The position numbers and the translations under genes are program-made. Below, in pieces: positions 47,251 to 58,600 of a stretch of DNA of 64,000 nucleotides (within the stretch, counting starts at the first letter, position 1; the number at the start of each line of letters is the position of its first letter). This DNA comes from Nissolia schottii. Taxonomy: Eukaryota; Streptophyta; Magnoliopsida; Fabales; Fabaceae. The stretch covers positions 119,028 through 183,027 of the forward strand of contig QANU01053814.1 in the NCBI GenBank assembly GCA_003254905.1. Direction: 5' to 3'. Under the pieces are notes generated by a model. The model saw nothing but the letters and a program-made list of their open reading frames with translations. It was not told the DNA's origin and ran no database searches.

Positions 47251-48309
47251 CTTTTAGAATAATAATAATAATAACAACAACTCATTACACTATGGGAACT
47301 CACGTCTGTATTTTATTTAAATTTTAACTCCAAGAGTGGTACAACTTTGACATATTTTTTTTTTTTCCGTAACAATGAATTTATAAATCAATTTTCTTAA
47401 GAAAAATCTAGAGTACATAATTTTTGCGAAACATTATATATAAAACTTGTAACTCGATTACGTAAACTTTGGTCGCTAAGAGGGGGCAGACGATCAAAAT
47501 TGAAAAACTAAAAACACAATATAAGTTGTGTTGAATATAAAATATTCGTGGGATTCCACAGAGGAAACATGCTTTCGTTTAGTCAATTCAAGGTTTTAAT
47601 AGTTCAAGTGATGATGCTATATTTTGAGCAACAGTGAGATTCTTAATTCAGATTGTAAGTTTTGTTTTATAGAGGAGACAGTACAAGAAAATAGACTATT
47701 ACTGTCTGTAAATTATCGTCGGCAAAACACCGACGGTAATACAGTCGGCAAAATCTACAAATCCGACGGCAATATGGTCAACGAAGGAAAGCCGAGCATT
47801 TATGAGCCGATTACCGTCGGTTGTGACAAATGGTAATGTGATTTACTGTTGGTGTTACCTTTGGTAGATATAGCCGACGGACGGTAATGCATTGGAAAGA
47901 GGCGCACCAATTTCCAAACAAACCGCCATAATTTTTTTTTTATCGTCGGCTAAACCCGACGGTAATCGTGCCCGTTTCCCAGAACATTCAGCGTACCCAT
48001 TAATGGTTTTCACCGCCTGGTTACCATCGGTTACAGTTGGCGTTAGCCAACGCCAACGGTAACGCCTTCACCGATTACTATAAAATCCCCTCCCCCACCC
48101 TCCTAAGCATGCACCATATTCTCTTCTCTCACCCATCCTCTCCATAGTTATCCGTCGTGCGATGCTTTTTTCATTGAGGACGTGTTATTAATTTAATTTG
48201 TTGGTTTTCAGTCTGGGGTTGCGTAAACTGAGTCATCGAATGGATACAAGGTCCAAGATATATAATGGTAATCAGTCCGTTGGGGGAATAATGATGATTT
48301 GGCCCAATC

Positions 48310-48515
48310 GATGGTGGGTCTCAAGTTGACTACCACTATCTTGGAGTTTTCATTAATCGCTCAATGTATTATTCATTTAATTTTTGCCAAGCAGGCTGGC
48401 GTCACGTTAATTGGGAAAGTGATAAAGATCAAGTCCAAGGTGGTGGTAATCAGGTTGGGGGGTCGTCACGTTATTATTTCCCCAAGTTGACTACCACCAT
48501 CTTGGACTTAGTCTT
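48310..48515. repeat. Inverted and direct copies of a CCAAGTTGACTACCACCATC motif
   Basis: AAGTTGACTACCACTATCTTGGA (trimmed core GACTACCACTATCTTGGA) near 48328 recurs directly near 48491 and inverted near 48435 (TCCAAGGTGGTGGTAATC). The inverted pair could form a short hairpin inside the CACTA element. Confidence 0.6.
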
Positions 48516-49516
48516 TATTAATCGCCCAGTTAAAGTGTCGCTAGGGTGGGCAAAAATAAATTTGACATTACTGTCGGATGGTCTAAGTCGACGGTAGGTA
48601 ACCAAAATAATTTGGCTCCGAATGTTGGCGCCACATTTATTTGTTTACCGTCAGCTTATATATCTGACCGAGGGTAACTTTTTTGATTAAACGACTCATT
48701 TTGATATATATTTGTTACCGTCGGTATATCAGTTTACAGTCGGAGAATTCCGACGGTAATGGTCAGAACCCAAAACTTAAGCGATTTTCCTTTCTCTTCT
48801 CCCCATTCTCATACTTCTTCTTCCCCACTCTCTCTTCCCCATGACCAATGCTCCGAATGGTGTTCACCACTCTGCCGTGCCACCACCGCGCCGCTACCAC
48901 CTCGGGTTCTTGTCGCCACCGCCTCCACCGCTAGCGGTCGACCTTCTCCTACATTGTTGGTTCAATTTGTTTCATCCTTTGTTTGCCACTTTATTTTCCT
49001 TTTCTTTTAATCCACTGCCACTATTGATGCATGCAAACTCCCTGTCTCAGTCTCTCTCTCTTTGCTTCCTCTATGTCTCTATCAATTTGGGGGGTTTGTG
49101 TTGGCTGATTTGGGCGGTGGGTGCGTGTATGTTGTGTTGGTTTGGTGGCTAATGGTGTGTGTGTGGTGGTTCGGTGGTTGAGAGTGGTGTGAGGAAAAAA
49201 AGGATGGTGATGAGGTGGGTTGTTGGTGATTGAGGGTGGTAAAGATGAGGTGAGTTGTTGGTGGTTGAGGGTGGTAGAGATGAGGTGGTTGTGAGTGATT
49301 GAGGTTATGTTTTCTGTTAATTTTTTTTGTTGAACAAAATGTTAATTACAAAAATTCATTCAGTTGAGTGTTCAGGGAAATTTCGCTTGATGAGACCTTT
49401 GCTTGTTGCAGTTTGTCTTATTCCGCAATATTGATTCTATGGAAGCTTACAAGAAATTAGCTCCCACTCCATGTTGCTTGCTTGCCACTTTATTGAACTT
49501 TTTCTCTTAATCCGCT

Positions 49517-50122
49517 GTAGAGTTAATTTCGGAATTGGAATTGTCTATGTTTGAGTTGATTTTGTCTTGTTTTGCTAATTGCAAAATTGTTGACGTGAAC
49601 TTGTAGATTTGTTGTGAGGTTGAGGATCAAAGGAGATTTGAACAAGCAACTTGCTCAAGCCAAGGACTTCCGCAATAATTAGGTATATCTGCAATAACTT
49701 TATTGGTACTAGGATAGATACTTACTTTCTTATGATAGATTTGTAGGATTGGAGTTGTATGGCTGGATTAGGAGAAGGAACTCTTAGCATTTCTTTCTGA
49801 CATTATTTGAATTGATGTGATGTCAACGGTGATCATATATTGTTTACGGAGATTGGAGGGCCTATGTTTTAGAATGGTTTAGAAAAGATTGTGTGGAATT
49901 ATGAACATTAAGTTTCCGAAATGTTTGTGCTTTCCTTTGTTTCCAATTTAATTTTTGCAAAACTATGTCTTCTTCCTTTGTTTAAGTGCGAGAATGATTT
50001 TGTCTATGTAGAGTTAATTTTGGAATTGGAATTGTCTACGTTTGAATTGATTTTGTCTTGTTTTGCTAATTGCAAAATTGTTGACGTGAACTTGTAGATT
50101 TGTTGTGAGGTTGATGATCAAA
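49517..50122. repeat. Direct duplication of about 115 bases inside the CACTA element
   Basis: 49517-49632 and 50008-50122 are nearly identical (TTGGAATTGTCTA to GAGGTTGA-GATCAAAG), separated by about 375 bases. The segment may flank duplicated introns or exons of the element's own transcript. Confidence 0.85.
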
Positions 50123-50186
50123 GTATATATTAATCGCTTTATTTCAAATTGGTTATGAAAATGATATTTCTATAGCGTAGCTCCCT

Positions 50187-50530
50187 ATGGGCCTGGGCGA
50201 TCATCCCTCCGCTCCTATCGTCATTGAGGACGACGAACCCGCAGCAACCCCACCCTAGTCCGACGAGCCTGACTACGAAACCCCTTTCTGGGACATGGAC
50301 GTGGACAAGGGTGTGCACATGGACGTCGACATGGACGGGGACATGCACGTGGACTCAACATGGATGGGGACGTGCACGTGGACGTCAACGCGGATAGGGA
50401 TGTGCACGTGGACGTCAACGTGGATGGAGATGTATACGTGGACGTCAACGTGGACGGGGACGTGGACGTGGACGTGGACGTGGAGGACCCTGAGGAGGAC
50501 GAAGAGGATGAAGACCCCGACGAGGATTGA
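50187..50530 (+). pseudogene. Broken CACTA-internal frame ending in an acidic Asp-Val repeat tail
   Basis: ATG at 50187 reads MGLGDHPSAPIVIEDDEP, then an in-frame TAG (50256). The same frame continues SDEPDYETPFWDMDVDKG and enters a repeat. One missing base near 50353 shifts the frame, after which the repeat reads on as DVHVDVN and DVYVDVN units and closes with EDPEEDEEDEDPDED and TGA (50528). Two small lesions therefore break an otherwise coherent acidic C-terminus. I do not know the protein. It is probably the last exon of an element-encoded protein. Confidence 0.55.
50296..50487. repeat. GTGGACGT-based coding minisatellite
   Basis: Units of 6 bases (GACGTG) are grouped into higher-order units of about 30 bases containing GTGCACGTGGACGTCAACGT. 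The array encodes alternating Asp-Val or His-Val, and the same DNA is open in other frames as well. Confidence 0.85.
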
Positions 50531-51390
50531 ATATGTTGTGTATATTTTGAATATATTATGTATATTATTTGCATTTTTAACTATGTAATGAATCTAAACA
50601 TGCAATGATATATATGAGAAGTACCACTTTGTTGAACTACTTTGTGAATTTATTTGTTATCTTTGCTAATGAAAGGGAAGAGAGTAAAGATGTTGCAAAT
50701 ATCTATCTGTGTAATTAAGTTGATGTTGTAACTCTCACAATCAATGTAATGATATATAATAATTATTTATAATTTTATTTAATAAGATAACTATATTATT
50801 TATATCAAAATTGTAATTAAAATAAATAATAATTCTTCAAAAATAAAAGATTAATTTAATTTTTTTAAATATTTGCTTATTACCGTTGGCTACCACCAAC
50901 GGTAATATGGCCACTATTACCGGCGACAAAATACCGACGGTAAATACTTACCATCGGAATATTCTTTTAGTTTAATTAGCGTCGGTTATAGGTGACGGTA
51001 ACATTTAAATAAAATATTATTATTATTAACGATTGATAGTTCTGACGGTAATCCGGTTCAAATGGCCTATCATGTAAATCGGTTATCGTCTGCATTGACC
51101 GACGAAAGTTAGCGTCGGTGATTCTCCTCAGATGCGAAATTGGTTTCCATCGAACCCTTTATCGGCGACCTGATGATTGACGCTAACTCCGTAGGTAACA
51201 CAAAACTCCGACAGTAACAGTCTCACATCTGACGGAAACTCCCGACGGAAATAGTGTATTTTCTTGGAGGAATAGAAAAAAATTATGTTTAATTTAGCGA
51301 TTTATTTTGTGGGTTTAATATTGTTTGATTGTTTAAAGGATATTTATCGTTAACAATGACTAGTTTTCTTCTAAGACTTTTAATGATTAT

Positions 51391-51786
51391 TATTTTTATC
51401 TAAATTCATATGAAAATACTTATAGTTTTTTATATGTAAATGGGTTGAGATTCAATTATAATTTAAAATATTAAATAATTTAAGTTAGTGAAATACTTAA
51501 TTAAATCTTAGATCATTATACTTATATCTTTAAATTTTATGAGATAAAAAAAGTGTCCATTAAATATATTTCCAGAACGTGCAACAATTTCTCAGTGAAT
51601 AGGCTTTCCCAAATGAATGGACCAGCTTGATTTGTCGTCCAAGTGTCCAACGTTTTTACCAACTGGCTGGAAACAAGCAATATCTTATTACCAAATAAAA
51701 ATGTTTTTAAAGTTTTATTAATTTCTCAACAAGCTTTCAGATCATGAAACATCGGCGTAACTTCTGTTCATTTATTGTTTTTTTTT
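51391..51786. other. AT-rich spacer
   Basis: No gene or repeat recognised. Confidence 0.5.
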
Positions 51787-51796
51787 TAATGAAATT

Positions 51797-52036
51797 GAGT
51801 AAAACATCATTTTCATCTAAAAGGTTGATAATTTTTATTAATTTTATTTAGAAAATTTTAAAGCCATCAAAATCGTCTCTTAAGTTCTCAAACATCTATA
51901 AATTTGTGGGAGTGTCTTCGTGTGACTAATTTGATAGATATTTTGCAACTTCAAAAAGAATTTTGATGACTTTAAAAGTTTAGGAACAAAATTGATGAAA
52001 ACTATTAATTTTAAAGATGAAAATGATGTTTTACTC
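51797..52036. mobile_element. 240-base MITE with perfect terminal inverted repeats (Mutator-like)
   Basis: The ends GAGTAAAACATCATTTTC (51797) and GAAAATGATGTTTTACTC (ending 52036) are perfect inverted repeats of 22 bases. They are flanked by a 10-base duplication, TAATGAAATT (51787-51796) and TAATGGAATT (52037-52046), with one mismatch. A 9-11-base duplication suggests the Mutator superfamily. The interior is AT-rich and non-coding. Confidence 0.9.
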
Positions 52037-52046
52037 TAATGGAATT

Positions 52047-53611
52047 AGTTTTGTGAAGTTTGTTGAAACTAATTTAAATTACCAAAAGGACTAATTCAAA
52101 TATATATATATATATATATATAAATATATTAATTTTGTGGATTGAATCCCTAATTTATTAATTTTGGACATTAAACTGAAGTACGCGTACAATTTGAAGA
52201 ACTCAAATGAACATTGATTCTTCGAATACATAATATTTTGTACACGTTTCGTAATATTTGGTGTCAATAATTGAAGTATTTATGAATATATTCATAGGCA
52301 ATTCACACTTTTTAAATTGTTTTGATACGGCGATTCACACATAGCATATATAAGCGGTTTATAAAAGGCAAACAAATTAACAAATACTATAAGCTATAGT
52401 TGAAATTTATAAATACACATTTTTTTTCTGGACAATTTATAATATATACGTACTACATGAACCTTGAAATATAATATTTACTTTCTCCTTATTCTTTTCA
52501 CAAAAAAACCAAAGAGTACTTATGGCCACCGAAGACCAAAATGAAGAAGAAACACATGGAGGAATCTTGAAAATCAAGTAAGATTTGGATGCACTTACTT
52601 AATCCCGTTAGTTCCTTAACGCAGTTAATCAAAATCGTACGCCTTGCACAGCATTTAATAGATGCGTTTGTTTGCCATTTTGAAATATAAAAAATACTCT
52701 TTTTTATATAAAAAAATATATTTTTAAATATTTTGTATTGTTTATTTGTGTGTTTTTTTTTATAAAAGTAAATAGAATCAGAAAATAATAAGTCTTTCTA
52801 ATTTTTTTTTTTTCAAGTAGAGAAGGGGGAAAAAAGGAAAGTAAAAGAAGTACTTAATTCTAGGAGAAAGGCAAACTAACACACCTAATGTGTGAATCAC
52901 TTGAGAATATGGCCACGAGGTTGCTTACATGCAGGTACTTCATTTCTTAATTAGTAGGTAGGTTAGTAGGTAGGGGTACTATCATACCAAAAAAAAAGTA
53001 ATGTATAGTACTATGCAACTTCGAAAAGAGGCTGCTAAAATCCAAAATGGCGTGGTTAGTACCCTATATTATGAAGGCGCTTTGACACCAATTTTTTTTC
53101 GCAATTAATTCACAAAACATTAATAAGTTGGGAGAATAGTATACCTAATCTATTTATTCATTAATAGGTCATGATGCAAAGTATTTCTCTCCGGCGACAC
53201 ATAATTCATGCATGTTTAATTTTTAGTTTGGGACTATCAAAATCAATCCCAACACACCAAAATCAATTATCCCCATTATTCATTTTGTTTGATTTCTCGG
53301 TTAAGTTGATTGTCAAAATAAATTTTAAGACTTAGAATTGATTATGGAAAAAAACAGGAATTTATTACTTTTTGCAAAATCACTTTAGAAAAACTAGCAA
53401 ACTAAATCAATTAGCATCAAAATCCTTTTAACTAAAATCAATTTTAATATATTCTGTTAATTTCATCTTAATATTTACTGAATGATTGTGTTGTGTATAA
53501 TTACAATACATGGGAGCTATTTATAGGCAGAAAATAGAATCAAGACTTAAACGTTAAATTAGCATGAGATCAATCTAAATAATCCTAAACTTAACTAGAG
53601 ATATTTGAAGA
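52047..53611. other. AT-rich intergenic sequence with an (AT)n microsatellite
   Basis: (AT)n at about 52101-52122. No gene found. The sequence around 53220-53460 (AATCAATT-rich) looks like decayed repeat sequence. Confidence 0.5.
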
Positions 53612-54204
53612 TGTTGGTATTTTAAACCAAGCTTATCCAAAAGATTACTCTCAATGCAAGGTGTACACACTTTATGGAGATTCTACATGTTTCTATCCAA
53701 GACATTTACAATTCATGGAGGTTCTATATGATTCTAACATCATCTTTGAATGGTCAAAGACTTATCAAGATTCTACATGGTTCTACATGCATATGATTAA
53801 GAGTTTCAATCCAATATGAACTCTACCACTAGACACTTACTTCCACATTAAGTATGATTATTTCATTGAGTTTTTGTGTCTATATAAAGGCAAGTCCTTG
53901 TGCCATAGATGTATCCTTTTAGGATCAAATGAGTGTTAATGCATCCAATTTATACATGGTGCATTAAGTTATCATATCAATCCTTTTAGGATCATCAAGT
54001 ATTCATGCATCCTAATTATGGTGTGTGAGAGAGTATGAGTTATGTATGAAAGTGTCTATACATCCTAGTTATGGTGCATAATAGTTTATGAATGAAAAGT
54101 CTCATATTGTATGAGTGTTGCATCTTTTAAGTGTTATTGAGTTTGAGTAAAAAACACTTGAGTGAATTATGGTTTAGGGTGAGTTTTGATATTAGAAAAT
54201 ACCA
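53612..54204 (+). mobile_element. Possible solo LTR
   Basis: Begins TGTTGGTATTTTAAACC and ends TTAGAAAATACCA, giving short inverted ends (TTGGTATTTT / AAAATACCAA). It has a TATA box TCTATATAAAGGC near 53879 and internal short repeats (TCCTTTTAGGATCA twice; CATCCTA-TTATGGTG twice). No second copy and no target duplication were found. Confidence 0.45.
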
Positions 54205-54906
54205 ATTTATTCTTAACAAATTTTATCAAGAATCAATTACAAAAACCAAACACATGATAAAGACTTAAAATAAAATATTTTGATGTTTCCAATACTTTTA
54301 ATGCATTGAATAATTCATATTTTTATGTTTTCAATACATATTTACATTTTACTAGTTTTAACAATTGCCTTTAGCAAAAACCCAAAAAAGTTTGGTTTCA
54401 CTCTCAAGTAATATCCCTTAAAAAGGTTTCCAAAAGTTTAAATGATACGTTGCAATAGAGAAATAAATATTTGTTCAATTAATTGTTAAAAAAATAGATA
54501 AATTAATAGTTCAGCAAAGTCGAGACATACTCCCATAGTTAAAAAAAAGAATCATATTAGGACAGTGAAAGTTTGGAATTGTTTGATTGGGCATGCAAGA
54601 TGCATGATCACGTGAAAAAGCTGGAGGATCTATATATATAATTAGTCATGATGGCGATCCTAACTTGATTTTACCTAGTAGACAGGGCATTGAGTTAACA
54701 CAAATTGCTTTGAACAAAGCACGTGCAAGTAGCCCAACATCATATACCAAGTAAGTTCTGATATATATTGCATTGAAATTAATATTGAATTTGAGTTTTT
54801 TTTTAAAGATGATTTTAGAGAGGCTTAAACTTAAGATTCGACAAGTAAATACTATTTTATATTCATTCACTAATACTCAACAATGCTCGACTCATAATAT
54901 AAGTTA
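54205..54906. other. AT-rich spacer
   Basis: No gene or repeat recognised. Confidence 0.5.
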
Positions 54907-55100
54907 GGTGACAGCTAACTTAGTTCTAAATATGTTTTGGACCTTCGTTGATCCTTAATTTTTAATTCTAAAAATGATCTCATGCCAATTTTTTAATTGT
55001 AATTCGAGTTATTTGATTTTTTATTTTGTAATGAGCGTCATTTATCAAAATATCTTATTTTCTTAACCTAATTAAGTCTTGCCGCCGCCACCGCCACCCC
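54907..55100 (+). repeat. Left inverted repeat bracketing the copia region
   Basis: About 194 bases matching 61195-61425 in reverse complement. Shared landmarks include TTTTTAATTCTAAAAATGAT, AATTTTTTAATTGTAATT and AAAATATCTTATTTTCTTAA, with the GC-rich inner edge CTTGCCG. This copy lacks about 31 bases present in the other. Outer edges read GGTGAC here and GGTAAC (reverse complement) at the other end. Confidence 0.85.
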
Positions 55101-55696
55101 CTCAACGACGGCATGCTAGGAAATAGAAACAACAGAAATTTCCAAATGAATGACAGAATTATATTAAAAGCAAAAGGTATTAATTTAGTTAGTTCCACCA
55201 AAACTCCGGAGCCACAGGAACTCAAGAATTGATTTTGGTTAAAATTCACATCAACCAGAGTCACAACTCACAAATACAATTGAATTTTTTTTTTCCAAAC
55301 AGAAAATTATACTGAGAGAGACTAAAAATCCTGCTAATGGAAAAATCAACAAAAATAAACTCAAAACAGTTCTCCAATTGTTGTGAATATCTGACAACCT
55401 TAAAAGCACGTAGAGAAGCTAAGAAATTTAGCCTATCCCAAAGAAGATTAAAGGATGAAACAACTGGAGAAAGTTTTATCATTTCGTGATAAATATAATT
55501 GACCATGAGGAAACATTAATGGTTTTCAAATGATCGTATAGTTAAGTTCGACTATAGCATCAAATCCATTAATCCGCTTGCTATGGCCCAGTCTCAGACT
55601 CTCAAACTTTCCTTAGGTTGCACGTATGTTACTTTATATATCCTCCATTTCAGAAAGATTATTTCAACCCAAATTAACGTTTGATAGAGTAGCCTG
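55101..55696. other. Unidentified sequence between inverted repeat and copia 3' LTR
   Basis: A mixed-composition stretch (for example CTCCGGAGCCACAGGAAC near 55204) that may be interior of the element delimited by the inverted repeats. Two minus-strand frames of 69 and 81 codons show no recognisable domain. Confidence 0.4.
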
Positions 55697-58600
55697 TTGG
55701 GATTTCATAATCTACATCATGTCAGATTACTAGGGATTATAGGATTTCATAAATACATGTGTCCATGGCTATTGATTGAAATCCCTTGCAACACTTGATC
55801 ACGAGCGAGAACGTTGGGTTTGTGGTCTTCCTCAACCAAACCTCCTTAGTTCCTCAATGGGACCTTCTGTTTCTCTTCAGATGAGGAGAAGTGCAACATT
55901 TCCCGATTTGGTGTGTTGGGGATCATAACCGTTCCTAACGTATTTAAGCTCACCAGGTTTCTCATTATCCCCTGATGAGCCAACACTGACATCTACTCAT
56001 TAGGCTCACATTCGTTTTCTTTAAGTCTAACAAGCTTTTAACCAAACAATTAAATCACAAAAATAAGCCATTTTTTATAAATAACTAATATAATTGTTAT
56101 CGAATATGGGCCCACAAATATTGGAAATATAAATTTCCAACAATCTCCTACTTGGGCTACATATCGTTCTTTAAACAATTATATCACAAGTTCCTTAGGA
56201 GCGCATCTGAATGCTATTTATCTTTAGACTTTCTTTAACAATCTGGTCCATCTCATGTATCAATGATGGAATTACTGCAACTTTTGTCACCAGAAATTGT
56301 GACTAAACCACAATGATCACCATATCAATACACTTAATGACATAGATCAAATGTGGATGAGTAGCATGGAAATTACATGCAATGTGATCTCAATCATGTA
56401 CATTTCCAACTGGTCATTCTTTAATCTTTAGTGAGATCAATCCAAAGTCCTTAAATGCAATAGAATCATTGCATATACAAAACATAAGCGAGTTCAGAAT
56501 TGAATCATAAACCATCAACTTTATTATGCATAAATCAAATAAATGATATCCAAAAGAAAAATAGAACAAAATGACTCCCACTAAACTAAGGTATCCTCAC
56601 GAATAACACCCATGTGAGCAGTATGCTCATGAAAAACCTTAGGTCCTTAGGTGTTAAACCCTTAGTTAATGGATCAATTAGCATAAAATTAGTCCCTATA
56701 GCTATATGTTTTATGAAAATCTGTTTATTTTGAACTCTTTCTTTAACAACTAGGAACTTGATGTCGATAAATTTCGACTCCGTTGAACTCCTGTTGTTGT
56801 TGGAATAAAGAACTACCGAGTTATTGTCAAAATAAATCCTCAATGGTCGATCAATGCTATCAATTACACGCAAACTAGTGACAAAATTTCGCAGTCATAC
56901 CCCGTGGTTAGATGCCTCATAGCAAGCTATGAACTCCGCTGCCATAGTTGAAGAAGCTATAAGTGTCTGTTTAGCATACTTCCATGAGACAGCTCCTCCT
57001 GCTAACATATAAATGTACCCTGATGTGGAGCGCCTACTATCTTGACATCCCGCCAAAACGGAGTCGAAGTACCCGATGATCTCTAAATTGTCCGATCTCC
57101 GATAAGTGAGCATGTAATCTTTTGTTCTCTTCAAATAACTCATCACTCATTTGGCCACTTTCCAGTGTTGTGTACTGGGATCGCTCAAAAATCTTCCCAA
57201 AACTCCCACTCCGAATGTTACGTCAGGACGAGTACAAACTTGAGCATACATCAGACTCCCTACCGCTGATGCATAGGGAATCTTCTGCATCTCTTTTCTT
57301 TCAAGATCATTATTGGGGCACTGTTTGAGACTAAACTTGTCTCCTTTAGTAACGGGTGTGTCTCCAGGTTTACTATCTTTCATGCTGAATCTATGTAAGA
57401 CTTTATCGATATAGCTTTTTTGTGACAACTTAAGGATACCTTGAGAACGATCTCTTAGTATCTGAATACCTACTACAAAAGATACGTCCCCAAGATCTTT
57501 CATCTCAAAATATTTCGTTAGAAATCTCTTGGTTTCGTGCAATAAGCCTATATCGTTGCTAGTAAGCAGAATATCATCGACATATAATACCAGGAAGATA
57601 TATTTACTCCCACTGAACTTGTGATATACACAATCATCAACGACATTTGCCTCAAAACCGCACGAGGTAATGACTTGATGGAACTTGTGATACCATTGAC
57701 GGGAAGCTTGTTTGAGACCATAGATGGATTTCTTTAGCTTGCATACCATAGACTTTGGGTCACCTGACACAAATTTTTCTGGTTGTGCTATGTAAATTGT
57801 TTCATCAATGTTTCCATTTAGAAACACAGTCTTGGCATCCATCTGATGTAATTACAAATCAAAATGAGCTACCAGTGCCATTATTGTCCTAAAAGAGTCT
57901 TTCGAGGATACTGGAGAGAAAGCCTCTTTGTAGTCAATGCCTTCCTTTTTAAGTAAGGCCTTTAGCAACAAGACGAGCTTTATATCTCTCGACATTGCCA
58001 TTTGAGTCCCTCTTAGTCTTAAATATCCATTTACAACCAATGGGCTTCACACCTTCAGGAAATTCGACAAGATCCCAAACATCATTGTCTTTTATAGACT
58101 TCAACTCATCATTCATGACATCAATCCACTTATGAGAGTTTGAACTGCGCATAGCTTGACAGAAGTTGATTGGATCATCCTTTGTTAAACCAATGTCATC
58201 CTCATGTTCTTGGAGAAAGATAATGTAATCATTTGATATCGCACTTCTCATCTCTCTTGTGGATCTCCTTAATGGCACTTCTTGAGGTGGTTGAGTTTGT
58301 TCTATAGGTGGTGCTTGATAAAGAACCTCATTAACGTTGTCTTATTCTAGAATAATGTTAGGATTGTCTAACATTGGAGCTATTTCTTAAACAATGATTT
58401 GAACAATGACTTGATCACTGTTAATAACAGGTTCTTCTTCAAAGACAACATTCCTTATGTTTCCTTCCCTTTCAAACTCAACTTCCTCAAGGAATCTCGC
58501 ATTTCCCGTTTCAAAAAAGGATCTTGATATGGGATTGTAAAACTTATACCCCCGAGAGTGTTTAGCATAACCAACAAAAGATCAATTAATCGTTCTTGAG

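Larger units (their letters stand above)
47678..51266 (+). mobile_element. CACTA-type transposon, apparently non-autonomous, 3.6 kb
   Basis: Inserted in the right arm of the inverted repeat; comparison with the intact left arm shows a 3-base target duplication GAG (47675-47677 and 51267-51269), as expected for CACTA elements. The left end reads ACAGTACAAGAAAATAG and the right end, in reverse complement, CAAGAAAATACACTATT, so the outermost ~5 bases differ from canonical CACTA and the right tip seems shortened. Subterminal repeats with CCGACGGTAA or its complement fill 47700-48070, 48570-48760 and 50880-51250. A pyrimidine-rich leader (about 48780-48840) and a damaged acidic-repeat frame (50187-50530) remain, but no transposase was seen. 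Confidence 0.82.
47251..51390 (-). repeat. Right arm of the long inverted repeat, split by a CACTA element
   Basis: The arm consists of 47251-47677 and 51267-51390 (together about 551 bases, the same length as the left arm). It is interrupted by a 3.6-kb CACTA element flanked by the 3-base duplication GAG. Confidence 0.9.

Noticed and set aside
48759..49152. Overlapping frames of 83 and 103 codons in the CACTA element
   Set aside because: Pyrimidine-rich leader sequence read in two frames; no domain and a clear low-complexity bias.
50295..50588. 97-codon Thr/Trp/Met-rich frame
   Set aside because: An alternative reading of the GTGGACGT minisatellite; the Asp-Val frame that ends in the acidic tail is more coherent.
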